DNA of 64,000 bases, taken from assembly GCF_014650575.1 (NCBI RefSeq), contig NZ_BMVF01000026.1, positions 1-64,000 of the forward strand, written 5' to 3'. A program made the position numbers and the translations under genes. Positions 41,716 through 49,984 of this stretch are shown in pieces. This stretch comes from Streptomyces naganishii JCM 4654. GTDB taxonomy: Bacteria > Actinomycetota > Actinomycetes > Streptomycetales > Streptomycetaceae. The notes beneath the pieces are model-generated. The model was not told the DNA's origin and ran no database searches. It saw nothing but the letters and a program-made list of their open reading frames with translations. The stretch's first letter is position 1. Each line of letters starts with the position of its first letter.

Positions 41716-44332
41716 GATCCCGCTCGGCGACTGGGTCAACTCAGCGGTCGACTGGCTGCTCGGGCACATGGCCTGGCTCTTCGACTTCCTCAAGCTGGTG
41801 TTCACCGGCACCTACGACGGCATCAACGCCGTGCTGCAGGCCCCCGAGCCGCTGCTGCTCGCCGGCATCTTCGCCGTGCTCGCCTTCTGGCTGCGCGGCA
41901 CCCTCGCCGGTGTCCTCACCTTCGTGGGCTTCGCCTTCATCGACTCCCTCCAACTGTGGGGCGACGCGATGGTCACCCTCGCGCTCGTCCTGGTGGCCAC
42001 GCTCATCGCGCTGGTGATCTCGGTGCCGGCCGGCATCTGGGCGGCCCGCTCCAACCGGGTCAGCGCCCTGGTCAGGCCGGTCCTGGACTTCATGCAGACG
42101 CTGCCCGCGATGATCTACCTCATCCCGGCGATCCTGTTCTTCGGCACGGGCGCCTCCGCGGGCATCGTCGCCACCCTGATCTTCGCCCTCGCGCCCGGCG
42201 TGCGCATGACCGAGCTGGGCATCCGCCAGGTCGACAAGGAACTGGTGGAGGCGGCCGAGGCGTTCGGCACCACGCCCCGCAACACCCTGCTGCGGGTCCA
42301 GCTGCCGCTGGCCCTGCCCACCGTCATGGCCGGCGTCAACCAGGTGATCATGCTCGGCCTGTCCATGGCCGCGATCGCCGGCATGGTCGGCACCGGCGGC
42401 CTCGGCGGCGACGTGAACGAGGCGATCGGCCAGCTCAACGTGGGCCTCGGCTCGGAGTCCGGCATCGCCATCGTCATCCTCGCGATCTACCTCGACCGCA
42501 TGACCAGCGCCCTGGGCACCCAGGTCTCGCCGCTCGGCCGGCGCGCGGCCGCCCGGCTCCGCGCCGCGCGCGGCCTGCGGATCTGGTCCTACCGGCCGCA
42601 GCCGCAGATCGCCGTCATCGGCATGGTGATCCTCGCGCTCGTCGCCGGTGGCATGGGCGTCTTCGGCGGCTCAGGCACCGCGGCCACCGCCGACGACCAG
42701 GGCGGCGGCAACGACGTCGGCAAGGGCAAGAAGATCTCCATCGGCTACATCCCTTGGGACGAGGGCGTCGCCTCCACCTTCCTGTGGAAGGAGATCCTCG
42801 AACAGCGCGGCTTCAAGGTGGACGCCCGCCAGTTCGACGCGGGCCCGCTCTACACCTCGCTCGCCCAGGGCAGCGTCGACTTCGAGACCGACTCCTGGCT
42901 GCCGACGACCCACGCCCAGTACTGGAAGAAGTACGGCGACCGGCTCGACGACCTCGGCTCCTGGTACGGCCCCACCTCCCTGGAGCTGAGCGTGCCCTCG
43001 TACGTGAAGGGCGTCGACTCGCTCGCCGACCTCAAGGGCAAGGCCTCCCTCTTCGGCGGCCGGATCACCGGCATCGAGTCCAGCGCCGGCGAGATGGGCC
43101 TGCTCAAGAGCAAGGTCCTCAAGGACTACGGCCTGGACAAGGAGTACAAGGTCGTCGACAGCTCCACGCCCGCGATGCTGGCCGAGCTCAAGCGCGCCTA
43201 CAGCAAGAAGGAACCGATCGTCGTCACGCTCTGGTCCCCGCACTGGGCGTACAACGACTACAGCCTGAAGAAGCTCAAGGACCCCAAGGGCGCCTGGGGC
43301 AAGGGCGACGGCGTGCACACCCTGGCCCGCAAGGGCTTCGCCGGGGACAACCCGGTCGTCGCCAAGTGGCTGAAGGACTTCAGGCTGGACGAGAAGCAGC
43401 TCACCAGCCTGGAGGCCGAGATCAACAAGGCGGGCAAGGGCCGCCAGCAGGACGCGGTGCGCACCTGGCTGAAGGCCAACCCCGGCGTCGTCGGCAAGCT
43501 GGCCCCGGTGCCGGGCGGCTCCACCGCCGCGCCGGCCGAGGCGAAGCGGACGCTGAACGTCGCCTGGTTCCCCTGGGACGAGGACATCGCCGTCACCCGG
43601 CTGTGGAAGAACGTCCTGGAACGGCGCGGCTACAAGCTCAACCTCAAGCAGATGGACGTCGGCCCCGTCTACACCGGCCTCGCCGGCGGGGACATCGACC
43701 TCAACTTCGACGCCTGGCTGCCCTACGCCCAGAAGAACTACTGGGACAAGAGCAAGGACAAGCTCCGCGATCTCGGCACCTGGTACCAGCCGACCTCCCT
43801 GGAGATCGCCGTGCCGTCGTACGTCAAGGACGTGAAGTCGCTGGAGGACCTCAAGGGCAAGGCGTCCGCCTTCGGCGGGCGGATCATCGGCATCGAGCCG
43901 GGCACCGGCGAGATGAACCTGCTCAAGACCAAGGTCCTGCCCGGCTACGGCCTGGACAAGGAGTACAAGGTCGTCGACGGCTCCACCCCGGCGATGCTGG
44001 CCGAGCTCAAGCGGGCGTACGCGCAGAAGAAGCCGGTCGCGGTCGTCCTGTGGTCGCCCCACTGGGCGTACAGCCGCTACGACCTGACCAGGCTGAAGGA
44101 CGGCAAGAAGCTCTTCGGCGAGGGCAACACCATCCGCACCGTCTCCAGCGGGAAGTTCCCCGAGCAGTACCCGCAGCTCACCCGGTGGATCAAGAACTTC
44201 CGGATGAGCGAGGACGAGCTCGGCAGCCTGGAGAGCGAGATCAACGCGCGCGGCCAGGGACACGAGGACGAGGCCGTCGCCGCCTGGCTGAAGCAGCACC
44301 CGGACGTGGCGGACCGCATGACGGGGAAGTAG
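41708..44332 (+). CDS. Glycine betaine ABC permease fused to two OpuAC substrate-binding domains
   Basis: An 874-residue fusion. Residues ~1-320 are a ProW-type permease with the EAA motif region EAAEAFGTTPRNTLLRVQLPLALPTVMAGVNQ. Two tandem extracytoplasmic OpuAC binding domains follow, one at ~345-590 (starting KKISIGYIPWDEGVASTFLW) and one at ~615-874 (starting RTLNVAWFPWDEDIAVTRLW). Both contain paired tryptophan sites such as SWYGPTSLELSVPSYVKGV and TWYQPTSLEIAVPSYVKDV and the LWSPHWAY strand, so both look able to bind quaternary amines. As the importer works as a dimer, four binding domains would serve one channel. Start GTG 41708 overlaps the ATPase gene. Confidence 0.94.
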   Translation: MPRIPLGDWVNSAVDWLLGHMAWLFDFLKLVFTGTYDGINAVLQAPEPLLLAGIFAVLAFWLRGTLAGVLTFVGFAFIDSLQLWGDAMVTLALVLVATLIALVISVPAGIWAARSNRVSALVRPVLDFMQTLPAMIYLIPAILFFGTGASAGIVATLIFALAPGVRMTELGIRQVDKELVEAAEAFGTTPRNTLLRVQLPLALPTVMAGVNQVIMLGLSMAAIAGMVGTGGLGGDVNEAIGQLNVGLGSESGIAIVILAIYLDRMTSALGTQVSPLGRRAAARLRAARGLRIWSYRPQPQIAVIGMVILALVAGGMGVFGGSGTAATADDQGGGNDVGKGKKISIGYIPWDEGVASTFLWKEILEQRGFKVDARQFDAGPLYTSLAQGSVDFETDSWLPTTHAQYWKKYGDRLDDLGSWYGPTSLELSVPSYVKGVDSLADLKGKASLFGGRITGIESSAGEMGLLKSKVLKDYGLDKEYKVVDSSTPAMLAELKRAYSKKEPIVVTLWSPHWAYNDYSLKKLKDPKGAWGKGDGVHTLARKGFAGDNPVVAKWLKDFRLDEKQLTSLEAEINKAGKGRQQDAVRTWLKANPGVVGKLAPVPGGSTAAPAEAKRTLNVAWFPWDEDIAVTRLWKNVLERRGYKLNLKQMDVGPVYTGLAGGDIDLNFDAWLPYAQKNYWDKSKDKLRDLGTWYQPTSLEIAVPSYVKDVKSLEDLKGKASAFGGRIIGIEPGTGEMNLLKTKVLPGYGLDKEYKVVDGSTPAMLAELKRAYAQKKPVAVVLWSPHWAYSRYDLTRLKDGKKLFGEGNTIRTVSSGKFPEQYPQLTRWIKNFRMSEDELGSLESEINARGQGHEDEAVAAWLKQHPDVADRMTGK

Positions 44333-44781
44333 CCCCCGAGACCACCGCGCCGCACACCGCCCGAGGGGCGGGCCCGCCCACGCGTCCTGACCGCGTGGGG
44401 CCGGACCCGCCCCTCGGGCCGTTCCACGGAACGGATCCGGCCAACCACGAAGAGCGATGCCCATGCCCCGGCCCCGCCCCCGCCGGTACGCTGACCATGC
44501 CGTCGCCCGCGGTGACCGGGCACCGGCCGGGCACCCGGCCGTTGCGAGGGGCCGCCGCACCCCACCGGGCGCCCCGAGTGAGCCCGCGCCGCCCCCCGCA
44601 GGCCCCCTGATCCACTGGCGCGAACCGTCGGGTCGGCACCACACGATCCTTACGGGGATGTGACGGCCGCATGAAACGGTTTGCCGAACATGCGTAGGGT
44701 GCAGAGAACTCATCAGGAGAAGTGGGCCCGGACCCGGGCCCGCGCACGGCGCGGCGACGAGCGAAGGAGGGAGCCGGAGCG
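44333..44781. other. Gene-free spacer before the XRE-cupin regulator
   Basis: 449 bp. They contain the operon terminator (44359-44419), then GC-rich sequence without a supportable gene. A TAGGGT at 44695-44700 has the Streptomyces -10 form but no good -35 and would give a ~75-nt leader. A 68-codon frame at 44457-44663 is rejected. Confidence 0.6.
44359..44419 (+). terminator. Two-tier terminator after the betaine transporter
   Basis: A perfect 14-bp outer stem (44359-44372 with 44406-44419) encloses a perfect 8-bp inner stem (44377-44384 with 44392-44399). It begins 26 bp after the stop codon. Confidence 0.88.
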
Positions 44782-45372
44782 ATGGGCGACAACAAAGAAC
44801 AGCCGCTTCGAGTGGGCGCGGCCGTACGGCGGCGGCGCCGCGCGCTGGAGCTCACCCTCGCCGTCGTGGCCAGGCGCAGCGGCCTGTCGGTGCCCTTCCT
44901 GAGCCAGGTCGAGAACGACAGAGCCCGCCCCAGCAGAAGCTCCCTGGAGAAGGTCGCCGACGCGCTGCGCACCACCGCCGTCGAACTGCTCGCCGCGGCC
45001 GATCCGGCGTGCAGCGTCGACGTGGTCCGCGCCGAGATCGCCGAGCCGGAACCGGTCAGCGGTCCCCACCTCGAGCCGGAGCCCCGGGTGCGCTCCCTCG
45101 TGCGCGGCCATCACCAGCTGCATGCCTCGGAGTTCACCGGGGACCACGACGCCGGACGCGAGTTCCAGCACCGCAACGACGAGCTGATGTACGTGGCGGA
45201 CGGCGCGGTGGAGATCGAGGCGGAGGGCCGCGCCTACCGGCTGGCGCGCGGCGACACCATGTACCTGACCGGCGGGGTGCGCCACCGCTGGCGGGCTACC
45301 GTGCCGGACACGCGCGTGATCGTGGTGGCGGTGGCCGAGCACATCGAGGCGGTGCAGGACCGGTCGCGCTGA
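44782..45372 (+). CDS. XRE-family HTH regulator with C-terminal cupin domain
   Basis: This 196-residue regulator has an N-terminal HTH (~10-65, RRRRRALELTLAVVARRSGLSVPFLSQVENDRARPSRSSLEKVADAL) and a C-terminal cupin barrel (~110-190, ELMYVADGAVEIEAEGRAYRLARGDTMYLTGGVRHRW). The cupin carries ligand-type residues including the terminal His and Asp-Thr-Met turn. Such proteins sense small molecules to control amino-acid or polyamine catabolism; the ligand here is unknown. ATG at 44782 has GGAG 5 nt upstream. Its stop shares one base with the next start (TGATG). Confidence 0.92.
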   Translation: MGDNKEQPLRVGAAVRRRRRALELTLAVVARRSGLSVPFLSQVENDRARPSRSSLEKVADALRTTAVELLAAADPACSVDVVRAEIAEPEPVSGPHLEPEPRVRSLVRGHHQLHASEFTGDHDAGREFQHRNDELMYVADGAVEIEAEGRAYRLARGDTMYLTGGVRHRWRATVPDTRVIVVAVAEHIEAVQDRSR

Positions 45373-46094
45373 TGCGGGTCGTCTCCCTGGTGCCCTCGCT
45401 CACCGAGGCGGTGGCGGTGACGCTGCCCGGCGTGCTGGCCGCGGCCACCGACTGGTGCAGCCATCCGGTGGACCTGGACGTGCCCCGGATCGGCGGCACC
45501 AAGAACCCGAAGACCGAGCGGATCGCCGCGCTCGCCCCCGACCTGGTCATCGCCAATGAGGAGGAGAACCGCCCCGCCGACCTGGACGCCCTGCGCGCGG
45601 CCGGCCTCGAGGTGCTGGTGACCGAGGTGCGCGACGTGCCGGGGGCGTTCGCCGAACTGGCGCGGGTGCTGACGGCCTGCGGCGCGGCGGCCCGCCCGCG
45701 CTGGCTGGAGGAGGCCGAGGCCGCCTGGTCGGCGCCGCCGCCCGTGGCCGCCCGCCGTCCCACCGCCGTGGTGCCCGTCTGGCGGCGGCCCTGGATGGTG
45801 CTGGGCCGGGACACCTTCGCGGGCGACGTCCTCGCCCGGCTCGGCGTGGACCACCTGTACGCGGGCCACGCCGAGCGCTATCCGCGCGTCGCCCTGGAGG
45901 AGTTGCGGGCGGCCGCCCCGGACCTCGTCGTACTGCCCGACGAGCCCTACCGGTTCACCGCGGGCGACGGCCCGGAGGCCTTCGGCGGCCTGCCGTGCGC
46001 CCTGGTCAGCGGACGGCACCTGACGTGGTACGGGCCGTCGCTGGCCGAGGCGCCGGGGCTGCTGGGCGGGGCGCTGCGAGCAGCGCTCTGCTGA
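45372..46094 (+). CDS. Helical-backbone metal-receptor (BtuF/FepB-like) protein without signal peptide
   Basis: This 240-residue protein has the class-III binding-protein fold: RVVSLVPSLTEAV at the N-terminus, RIGGTKNPKTERIAALAPDLVIANEEENRPADLDALRAAGLEV, and a second lobe with DTFAGDVLARLGVDHLYAGHAERYPRVALEEL and APDLVVLPDEPYRF. Normal members are exported and bind cobalamin or siderophores. Here no signal peptide or lipobox is present and the ATG overlaps the upstream regulator stop by one base, so the protein looks cytoplasmic. Its function is therefore open. The 3' end overlaps the opposing TDT transporter gene by 89 bp. Confidence 0.88.
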   Translation: MRVVSLVPSLTEAVAVTLPGVLAAATDWCSHPVDLDVPRIGGTKNPKTERIAALAPDLVIANEEENRPADLDALRAAGLEVLVTEVRDVPGAFAELARVLTACGAAARPRWLEEAEAAWSAPPPVAARRPTAVVPVWRRPWMVLGRDTFAGDVLARLGVDHLYAGHAERYPRVALEELRAAAPDLVVLPDEPYRFTAGDGPEAFGGLPCALVSGRHLTWYGPSLAEAPGLLGGALRAALC

Positions 46095-47178
46095 CCAGCC
46101 CGCGCGCGGTGCCGACCGCGGCGGCGGCCCAGGCGGCGACCAGGACGGCGTACAGGCACACCGCGAGCCCTTCGTAGGCGGCGAGGTGGGTGTGCCGGGC
46201 GAGAGCAGCGGCGCCGGTGACGCAGGTGCCCACCGGGAAGGTCAGCGACCACCACGTCATGGCGAAGCCCATGCCCCGCCTGCCGGCCCGCACCACGTGC
46301 GCCGCGGCGAGGAGGAACCACATCAGCGCGAACCCCATGACCGGCACGCCGTACAGCACGGCGAGGACGGCGAAGCCGCCGGCGTACGGCGCGGGGACGG
46401 TCCCCGGCGCGGTGTCGGCGAAGGCTCCCACGGCGGTCGTGGACTGCCCGAGCGGGCCGAGGACCAGGAACAGCGTCGGGGTGAGCGCGAGCGGCAGCGG
46501 CCCGCCGGTGAGCAGCCGGCCGAGGATCACGGGCAGCGTGGCCAGGGTCGCCAGCAGACTGAGCCCGAACATCGCCACGCACGCGAGGAGCAGCGTCTGA
46601 CGTGCCTGCCCGGCGGGCAGATGCGGCACCAGCGCGGGCCCGAGCGCGGCGGACACCATGGGCGCCACCAGCGGCAGCAGCCACACCGGCGTGGCCTGGT
46701 GCGGCTCGATCCGGTGGTGCACGGCCATGAGGTACGGCACCGCGACCGCCGCCGCGAGCCCCACGGCCGTACCGGCGGTGAACAGCACGGCGTCCAGGGC
46801 GACCGCGGCCCGGACGCCGATCCAGTCCCGGCCCACCGACAGGGCGCCGCCGCCGACGGCCAGCAGTGCCATGGACAGGCAGCCGTAGAAGGGCGCCGCC
46901 GTCGCGTCGAGGAGGTGGGCGCGGGCCTGGTCGCGGTGGTGGGTCCAGTGCAGGGCCCGCGCGGCGAGCAGGGCCACCAGCAGGATCAGGGACAGGGCCC
47001 ACACGGCGGTGCACAGGGCACGCGGCCCGGGAAGGTGCGTCGGCAGTGCGGCGCCCGCGGTGCCGACCGCGGCGGTGCCCATCACGCAGGCGTACCAATT
47101 GGGGCCCAGGTGGCGGACGGCGGGGAAGCGCGGCCGGGGCGCGTCCGGCAGGGGCAGGGAATGTGCTGCGGTGACCAT
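46006..47178 (-). CDS. TDT/SLAC1-family membrane transporter (TehA-like)
   Basis: A 390-residue polytopic protein with about ten transmembrane helices. RHLGPNWYACVMGTAAVGTAG at the start and GFAMTWWSLTFPVGTCVTGAAAL near the end are family hallmarks (tellurite-resistance/dicarboxylate transporter family, including malate and sulfite exporters). Substrate is unknown. The Ala/Pro-rich C-terminal tail (~25 residues) is encoded opposite the end of the metal-receptor gene. ATG at 47178 has a weak Shine-Dalgarno. It is divergent from a LysR gene, with a palindrome between, so LysR probably controls it. Confidence 0.88.
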   Translation of the reverse strand: MVTAAHSLPLPDAPRPRFPAVRHLGPNWYACVMGTAAVGTAGAALPTHLPGPRALCTAVWALSLILLVALLAARALHWTHHRDQARAHLLDATAAPFYGCLSMALLAVGGGALSVGRDWIGVRAAVALDAVLFTAGTAVGLAAAVAVPYLMAVHHRIEPHQATPVWLLPLVAPMVSAALGPALVPHLPAGQARQTLLLACVAMFGLSLLATLATLPVILGRLLTGGPLPLALTPTLFLVLGPLGQSTTAVGAFADTAPGTVPAPYAGGFAVLAVLYGVPVMGFALMWFLLAAAHVVRAGRRGMGFAMTWWSLTFPVGTCVTGAAALARHTHLAAYEGLAVCLYAVLVAAWAAAAVGTARGLVSRALLAAPRPAAPAPRPATARTTSGAVR

Positions 47179-47234
47179 GGGTTCAGGCTTGCCGGGGGCG
47201 GCTGCCGCGACCAGGGGGTTTGTGTCTATCGGGG

Positions 47235-47251
47235 CATAAGCTGGCTTTATG
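47235..47251. promoter_or_regulatory. LysR-type T-N11-A operator
   Basis: CATAA (47235-47239), 7 bp, TTATG (47247-47251) is a perfect dyad containing T47237-N11-A47249. It lies between the divergent TDT and LysR genes. The farther possible LysR ATG (47249) falls inside it, favouring the start at 47303. Confidence 0.65.
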
Positions 47252-47302
47252 GCCGACCGGTCGGCCGGACGGAAGAACGACGGGACCAGGAGGGCCGCGG
47301 GG

Positions 47303-48226
47303 ATGGAAGGGAGCGGGGCGGGGCGGCCGTCGGCGGGTCCGCTGGCGCACCGGGTGCCGGATCTGGGCGCGCTGGAGCTGCTGCTGGCGGTGGCGCGGCT
47401 GGGCAGCCTGGGCGGGGCGGCGCGGGAGCTCGGCATCACCCAGCCCGCGGCGAGCAGCCGGATCCGTTCCATGGAGCGGCAGTTGGGCGTGGCGCTGGTG
47501 GACCGCTCGCCGCGCGGGTCGCGGCTGACGGACGCCGGCGCGCTGGTGACCGACTGGGCGCGGCGGGTGGTGGAGGCCGCCGAGGCCTTCGACGCGGGCG
47601 CGCAGGCACTGCGGGACCGGCGCGACTCGCGGCTGCGGGTGGCGGCCAGCATGACGATCGCGGAGTACCTGCTGCCCGGGTGGCTGGTCGCGCTGCGCGC
47701 GCGGCGCCCGGACACGGCGGTGTCGCTGCTCGCCGGGAACTCGGCCGTGGTGGCGGAGCGGCTGCTGGCGGGGGAGGCGGACCTGGGCTTCGTGGAGGGG
47801 CTGTCGGTGCCGTCCGGCCTGGACTCGGTGGTGATCGCCCGCGACCGGCTGATCGTGGTGACCGCGCCCGGCCACCCGTGGGCCCGCCGCAGGCGCTCCC
47901 TGTCCGCTAAGGAGCTGGCCTCCACGCCGCTCATCCTGCGCGAGACCGGCTCCGGCACCCGCCAGGTCCTCGACGTGGCCCTGGGCGGTCTCGCGCGCCC
48001 GCTGATCGAGCTGTCCTCGACCACCGCGGTGAAGGCCGCCGCGGTGAGCGGCGCGGGCCCGGCCGTACTGAGCGAACTCGCGGTCGGCGAGGAGCTGTCC
48101 CTGCGCCGCCTGGTGGCCGTCCCGGTGGACGAGGTGGCCCTGCGCCGCGACCTGAGGGCCGTCTGGCCCACGGGCCACCGCCCGACCGGCCCGGCCCGCG
48201 AACTGCTCTCCCTCACGCGTAGCTAG
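47303..48226 (+). CDS. LysR-family transcriptional regulator
   Basis: A 307-residue LTTR. The winged HTH lies at ~18-80 (LGALELLLAVARLGSLGGAARELGITQPAASSRIRSMERQLGVALVDRSPRGSRLT) and the periplasmic-binding-like effector domain at ~105-300 (LRVAASMTIAEYLLPGWLVALRARRPD, LRETGSGTRQVLDVAL). The effector-domain pattern resembles regulators of the CysB/CbbR-like sulfur or carbon group, but no ligand is certain. ATG at 47303 follows AGGAGG; ATG at 47249 lacks one. The likely target is the divergent TDT transporter. Confidence 0.93.
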   Translation: MEGSGAGRPSAGPLAHRVPDLGALELLLAVARLGSLGGAARELGITQPAASSRIRSMERQLGVALVDRSPRGSRLTDAGALVTDWARRVVEAAEAFDAGAQALRDRRDSRLRVAASMTIAEYLLPGWLVALRARRPDTAVSLLAGNSAVVAERLLAGEADLGFVEGLSVPSGLDSVVIARDRLIVVTAPGHPWARRRRSLSAKELASTPLILRETGSGTRQVLDVALGGLARPLIELSSTTAVKAAAVSGAGPAVLSELAVGEELSLRRLVAVPVDEVALRRDLRAVWPTGHRPTGPARELLSLTRS

Positions 48227-48244
48227 GGCTCCTCTTCCGGAGCC
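48227..48244. terminator. Short hairpin between convergent genes
   Basis: GGCTCC (48227-48232) and GGAGCC (48239-48244), loop of 6. It directly follows the LysR stop, 66 bp before the end of the amidotransferase gene. Confidence 0.45.
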
Positions 48245-48309
48245 TGCCGCCGGTCGTGGCGCCCGGCACGCCCTCCTGCGAGTTCTTCGAGCAGGGGGCC
48301 CCGTCATCA

Positions 48310-49041
48310 TCAAAGGTCCTGGGGCCCGTCGTCGCGTTCAGCCGGATCGCCGGCCGACGCGGCGGCCTCCACCAGCGCCCGCATCACGCGGACGTCGTCG
48401 GCCATCTCCGGATGCCACTGCACGCCCAGCGCCCAGCCCCTCGCCGGCGGCAGTTCGACCGCCTCGACCGTGCCGTCCGCCGCGTGCGCCGACACGATCA
48501 GGTCGGCGCCGAGCCGGTCCACGGCCTGGTGGTGATAGGTGGGCACGCTCGTCTCCTCGGGGACGGCGGCCGCGTACCGCGTGCCCGGCACGGGCTGGAC
48601 CGCGTGCCCGCCGAAGACCCCGGTCACCTCGGCGTGCCCGTCGAGGTGCTGGACCAGGGTGCCGCCGAGGGCCACGTTCAGCAGCTGCATGCCCCGGCAG
48701 ATGCCCAGCAGCGGGACGCGCGCGGCGAGGGCCGCCTCGATCAGCGCCAGCTCCCAGGCGTCCCGCGCGGGGGAGGGAGGCCCGGTGCGCGGACCGGGCT
48801 CGGCGCCGTAGCGGACCGGCTCGACGTCCGGGCCGCCCGCGATCACCAGCCCGTCCAGCCGCGCCACGGCGTCCGCCGCCCGCTCCGGCTCGTCCGGGGG
48901 CAGCATCGCGGCCAGCCCGCCAGCCCGCTGCACCAGCCGCGGATAGCCGGCGGGCAGCAGCGCCGCCTCCAGCTCCCACACGCCCCAGCGCGCCCCCGCC
49001 TCCAGGTACGTGCTGACGCCGATCAGCGGTCGTACGGTCAT
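48310..49041 (-). CDS. Class-I glutamine amidotransferase, gamma-glutamyl-GABA hydrolase-like (PuuD type)
   Basis: This 243-residue peptidase-C26 enzyme has the nucleophile Cys115 in LLGICRGMQLLNVALGG and the catalytic dyad in GVQWHPE. Also present are GLVIAGGPDVEP and HHQAVDRLG. Family members hydrolyse gamma-glutamyl bonds of gamma-glutamylated amine-catabolism intermediates. Placement next to a GntR regulator and a GlnA4-like gamma-glutamyl-amine ligase fits a role in releasing glutamate at the end of such a pathway (inference). ATG at 49041 has GGGGAGGG; a further start at 49062 is less good. The GntR gene lies 86 bp upstream on the same strand. Confidence 0.92.
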   Translation of the reverse strand: MTVRPLIGVSTYLEAGARWGVWELEAALLPAGYPRLVQRAGGLAAMLPPDEPERAADAVARLDGLVIAGGPDVEPVRYGAEPGPRTGPPSPARDAWELALIEAALAARVPLLGICRGMQLLNVALGGTLVQHLDGHAEVTGVFGGHAVQPVPGTRYAAAVPEETSVPTYHHQAVDRLGADLIVSAHAADGTVEAVELPPARGWALGVQWHPEMADDVRVMRALVEAAASAGDPAERDDGPQDL

Positions 49042-49127
49042 ACGGCCCTCCCCGGCCCGCAATGGTGTGGTCGACTACCTTTACCCGATCACCTTGGGCG
49101 ACCGCCGGCCCCGGCGGCAAGCCCCCC

Positions 49128-49865
49128 TCAGGCGAGAAAGCCCCGCAGCAGCGCCGCCGTCCCCGCGCAGTGCTCGCGCATCGCCTCCCGCGCCCCCTCC
49201 GCGTCCCCGGCGAGCACCGCCTCGACCAGCGCGCCGTGCTGCCGCTGGGAGTGCTCCAGGTTGCGCACCAGCAGCGGGATGCAGTCGAGCAGCTCGTTGA
49301 CCGTGGCCCGCACCCCGGCGTACTGCGCGGCCAGCGTGGGCGAACCGCTCAGCTCGGCCAGCGTGAGGTGCAGCAGCGTGTCCACGCGCCGGTACTGCGC
49401 CGGGGGCGCGTCGCGCGTGCGGTCCAGCGCCGCGCGTAGCCGCTCCGCCCCCGCGGCCGTCAGCCCGTGCGCCGCGCACAGACCGGCCGCGCCGACCTCC
49501 AGCACCTCCCGGAAGCGCAGTACGTCCTCGACGTCGACCCCGGCGATCCGCCGCCGCAGCTCCTCCTCGCCGCCCGCGTCCGCCCGCGGCAGCACGAACG
49601 TGCCCCCGTAGCGCCCCCGCCGCGCCTCTACGAGCCCCTGGTCCTGAAGCACCCTCAGCACCTCGCGCAGCGTCACCCGGCTGATCCCCAGCCGCTCCGC
49701 GAGGTCGCGCTCGGACGGCAGCCGCCCGCCGCCCGGCACCAGGCCGAGCCGCACCACCTGGAGGATCTGCTCCAGCGCCTCCTCGAAGCCGTTGCCCGCC
49801 CGGACCGGCCGCAGCACCGTGGCGAGGCGGTCGGCCGGCCCGTCCGGTTCGCTGCCCTGCGCCAT
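49128..49865 (-). CDS. GntR/FadR-family transcriptional regulator (FCD domain)
   Basis: This 245-residue regulator has a winged HTH at ~25-95 (LEQILQVVRLGLVPGGGRLPSERDLAERLGISRVTLREVLRVLQDQGLVEARRGRYGGTFV) and an all-helical FCD domain (~105-235) with metal-binding-type acidic/His residues (DTLLHLTLAELSGSP, QHGALVEAVLAGD). ATG at 49865 follows AGGGGG; an upstream ATG at 49904 would lie in the probable operator. It is divergent from the gamma-glutamyl-amine ligase gene and likely controls both directions. The ligand is perhaps an amine or gamma-glutamyl intermediate (inference). Confidence 0.92.
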   Translation of the reverse strand: MAQGSEPDGPADRLATVLRPVRAGNGFEEALEQILQVVRLGLVPGGGRLPSERDLAERLGISRVTLREVLRVLQDQGLVEARRGRYGGTFVLPRADAGGEEELRRRIAGVDVEDVLRFREVLEVGAAGLCAAHGLTAAGAERLRAALDRTRDAPPAQYRRVDTLLHLTLAELSGSPTLAAQYAGVRATVNELLDCIPLLVRNLEHSQRQHGALVEAVLAGDAEGAREAMREHCAGTAALLRGFLA

Positions 49866-49889
49866 CCGGCCGCGCCCCCTTCCCAGGCA

Positions 49890-49920
49890 ATGGTCATCGC
49901 CCATACCTTATGGCCATCGC
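49890..49920. promoter_or_regulatory. Palindromes in the GntR-glnA4 divergent promoter
   Basis: CCATA-CCT-TATGG (49901-49913) is a perfect dyad. It is flanked by 10-bp direct repeats TGGTCATCGC (49891-49900) and TGGCCATCGC (49911-49920). It is the most likely GntR operator. Confidence 0.6.
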
Positions 49921-49984
49921 GTCATGGCCGCGACGGCCGTGACGCCGGACGGTTTTGGCGCAGCAGGCCGAAGGAGGCCCTCCC

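Noticed and set aside
44457-44663. 68-codon frame between the betaine transporter and the XRE-cupin gene.
   Set aside because: Pro/Arg-rich, no Shine-Dalgarno, no recognisable domain; most likely chance in GC-rich DNA.
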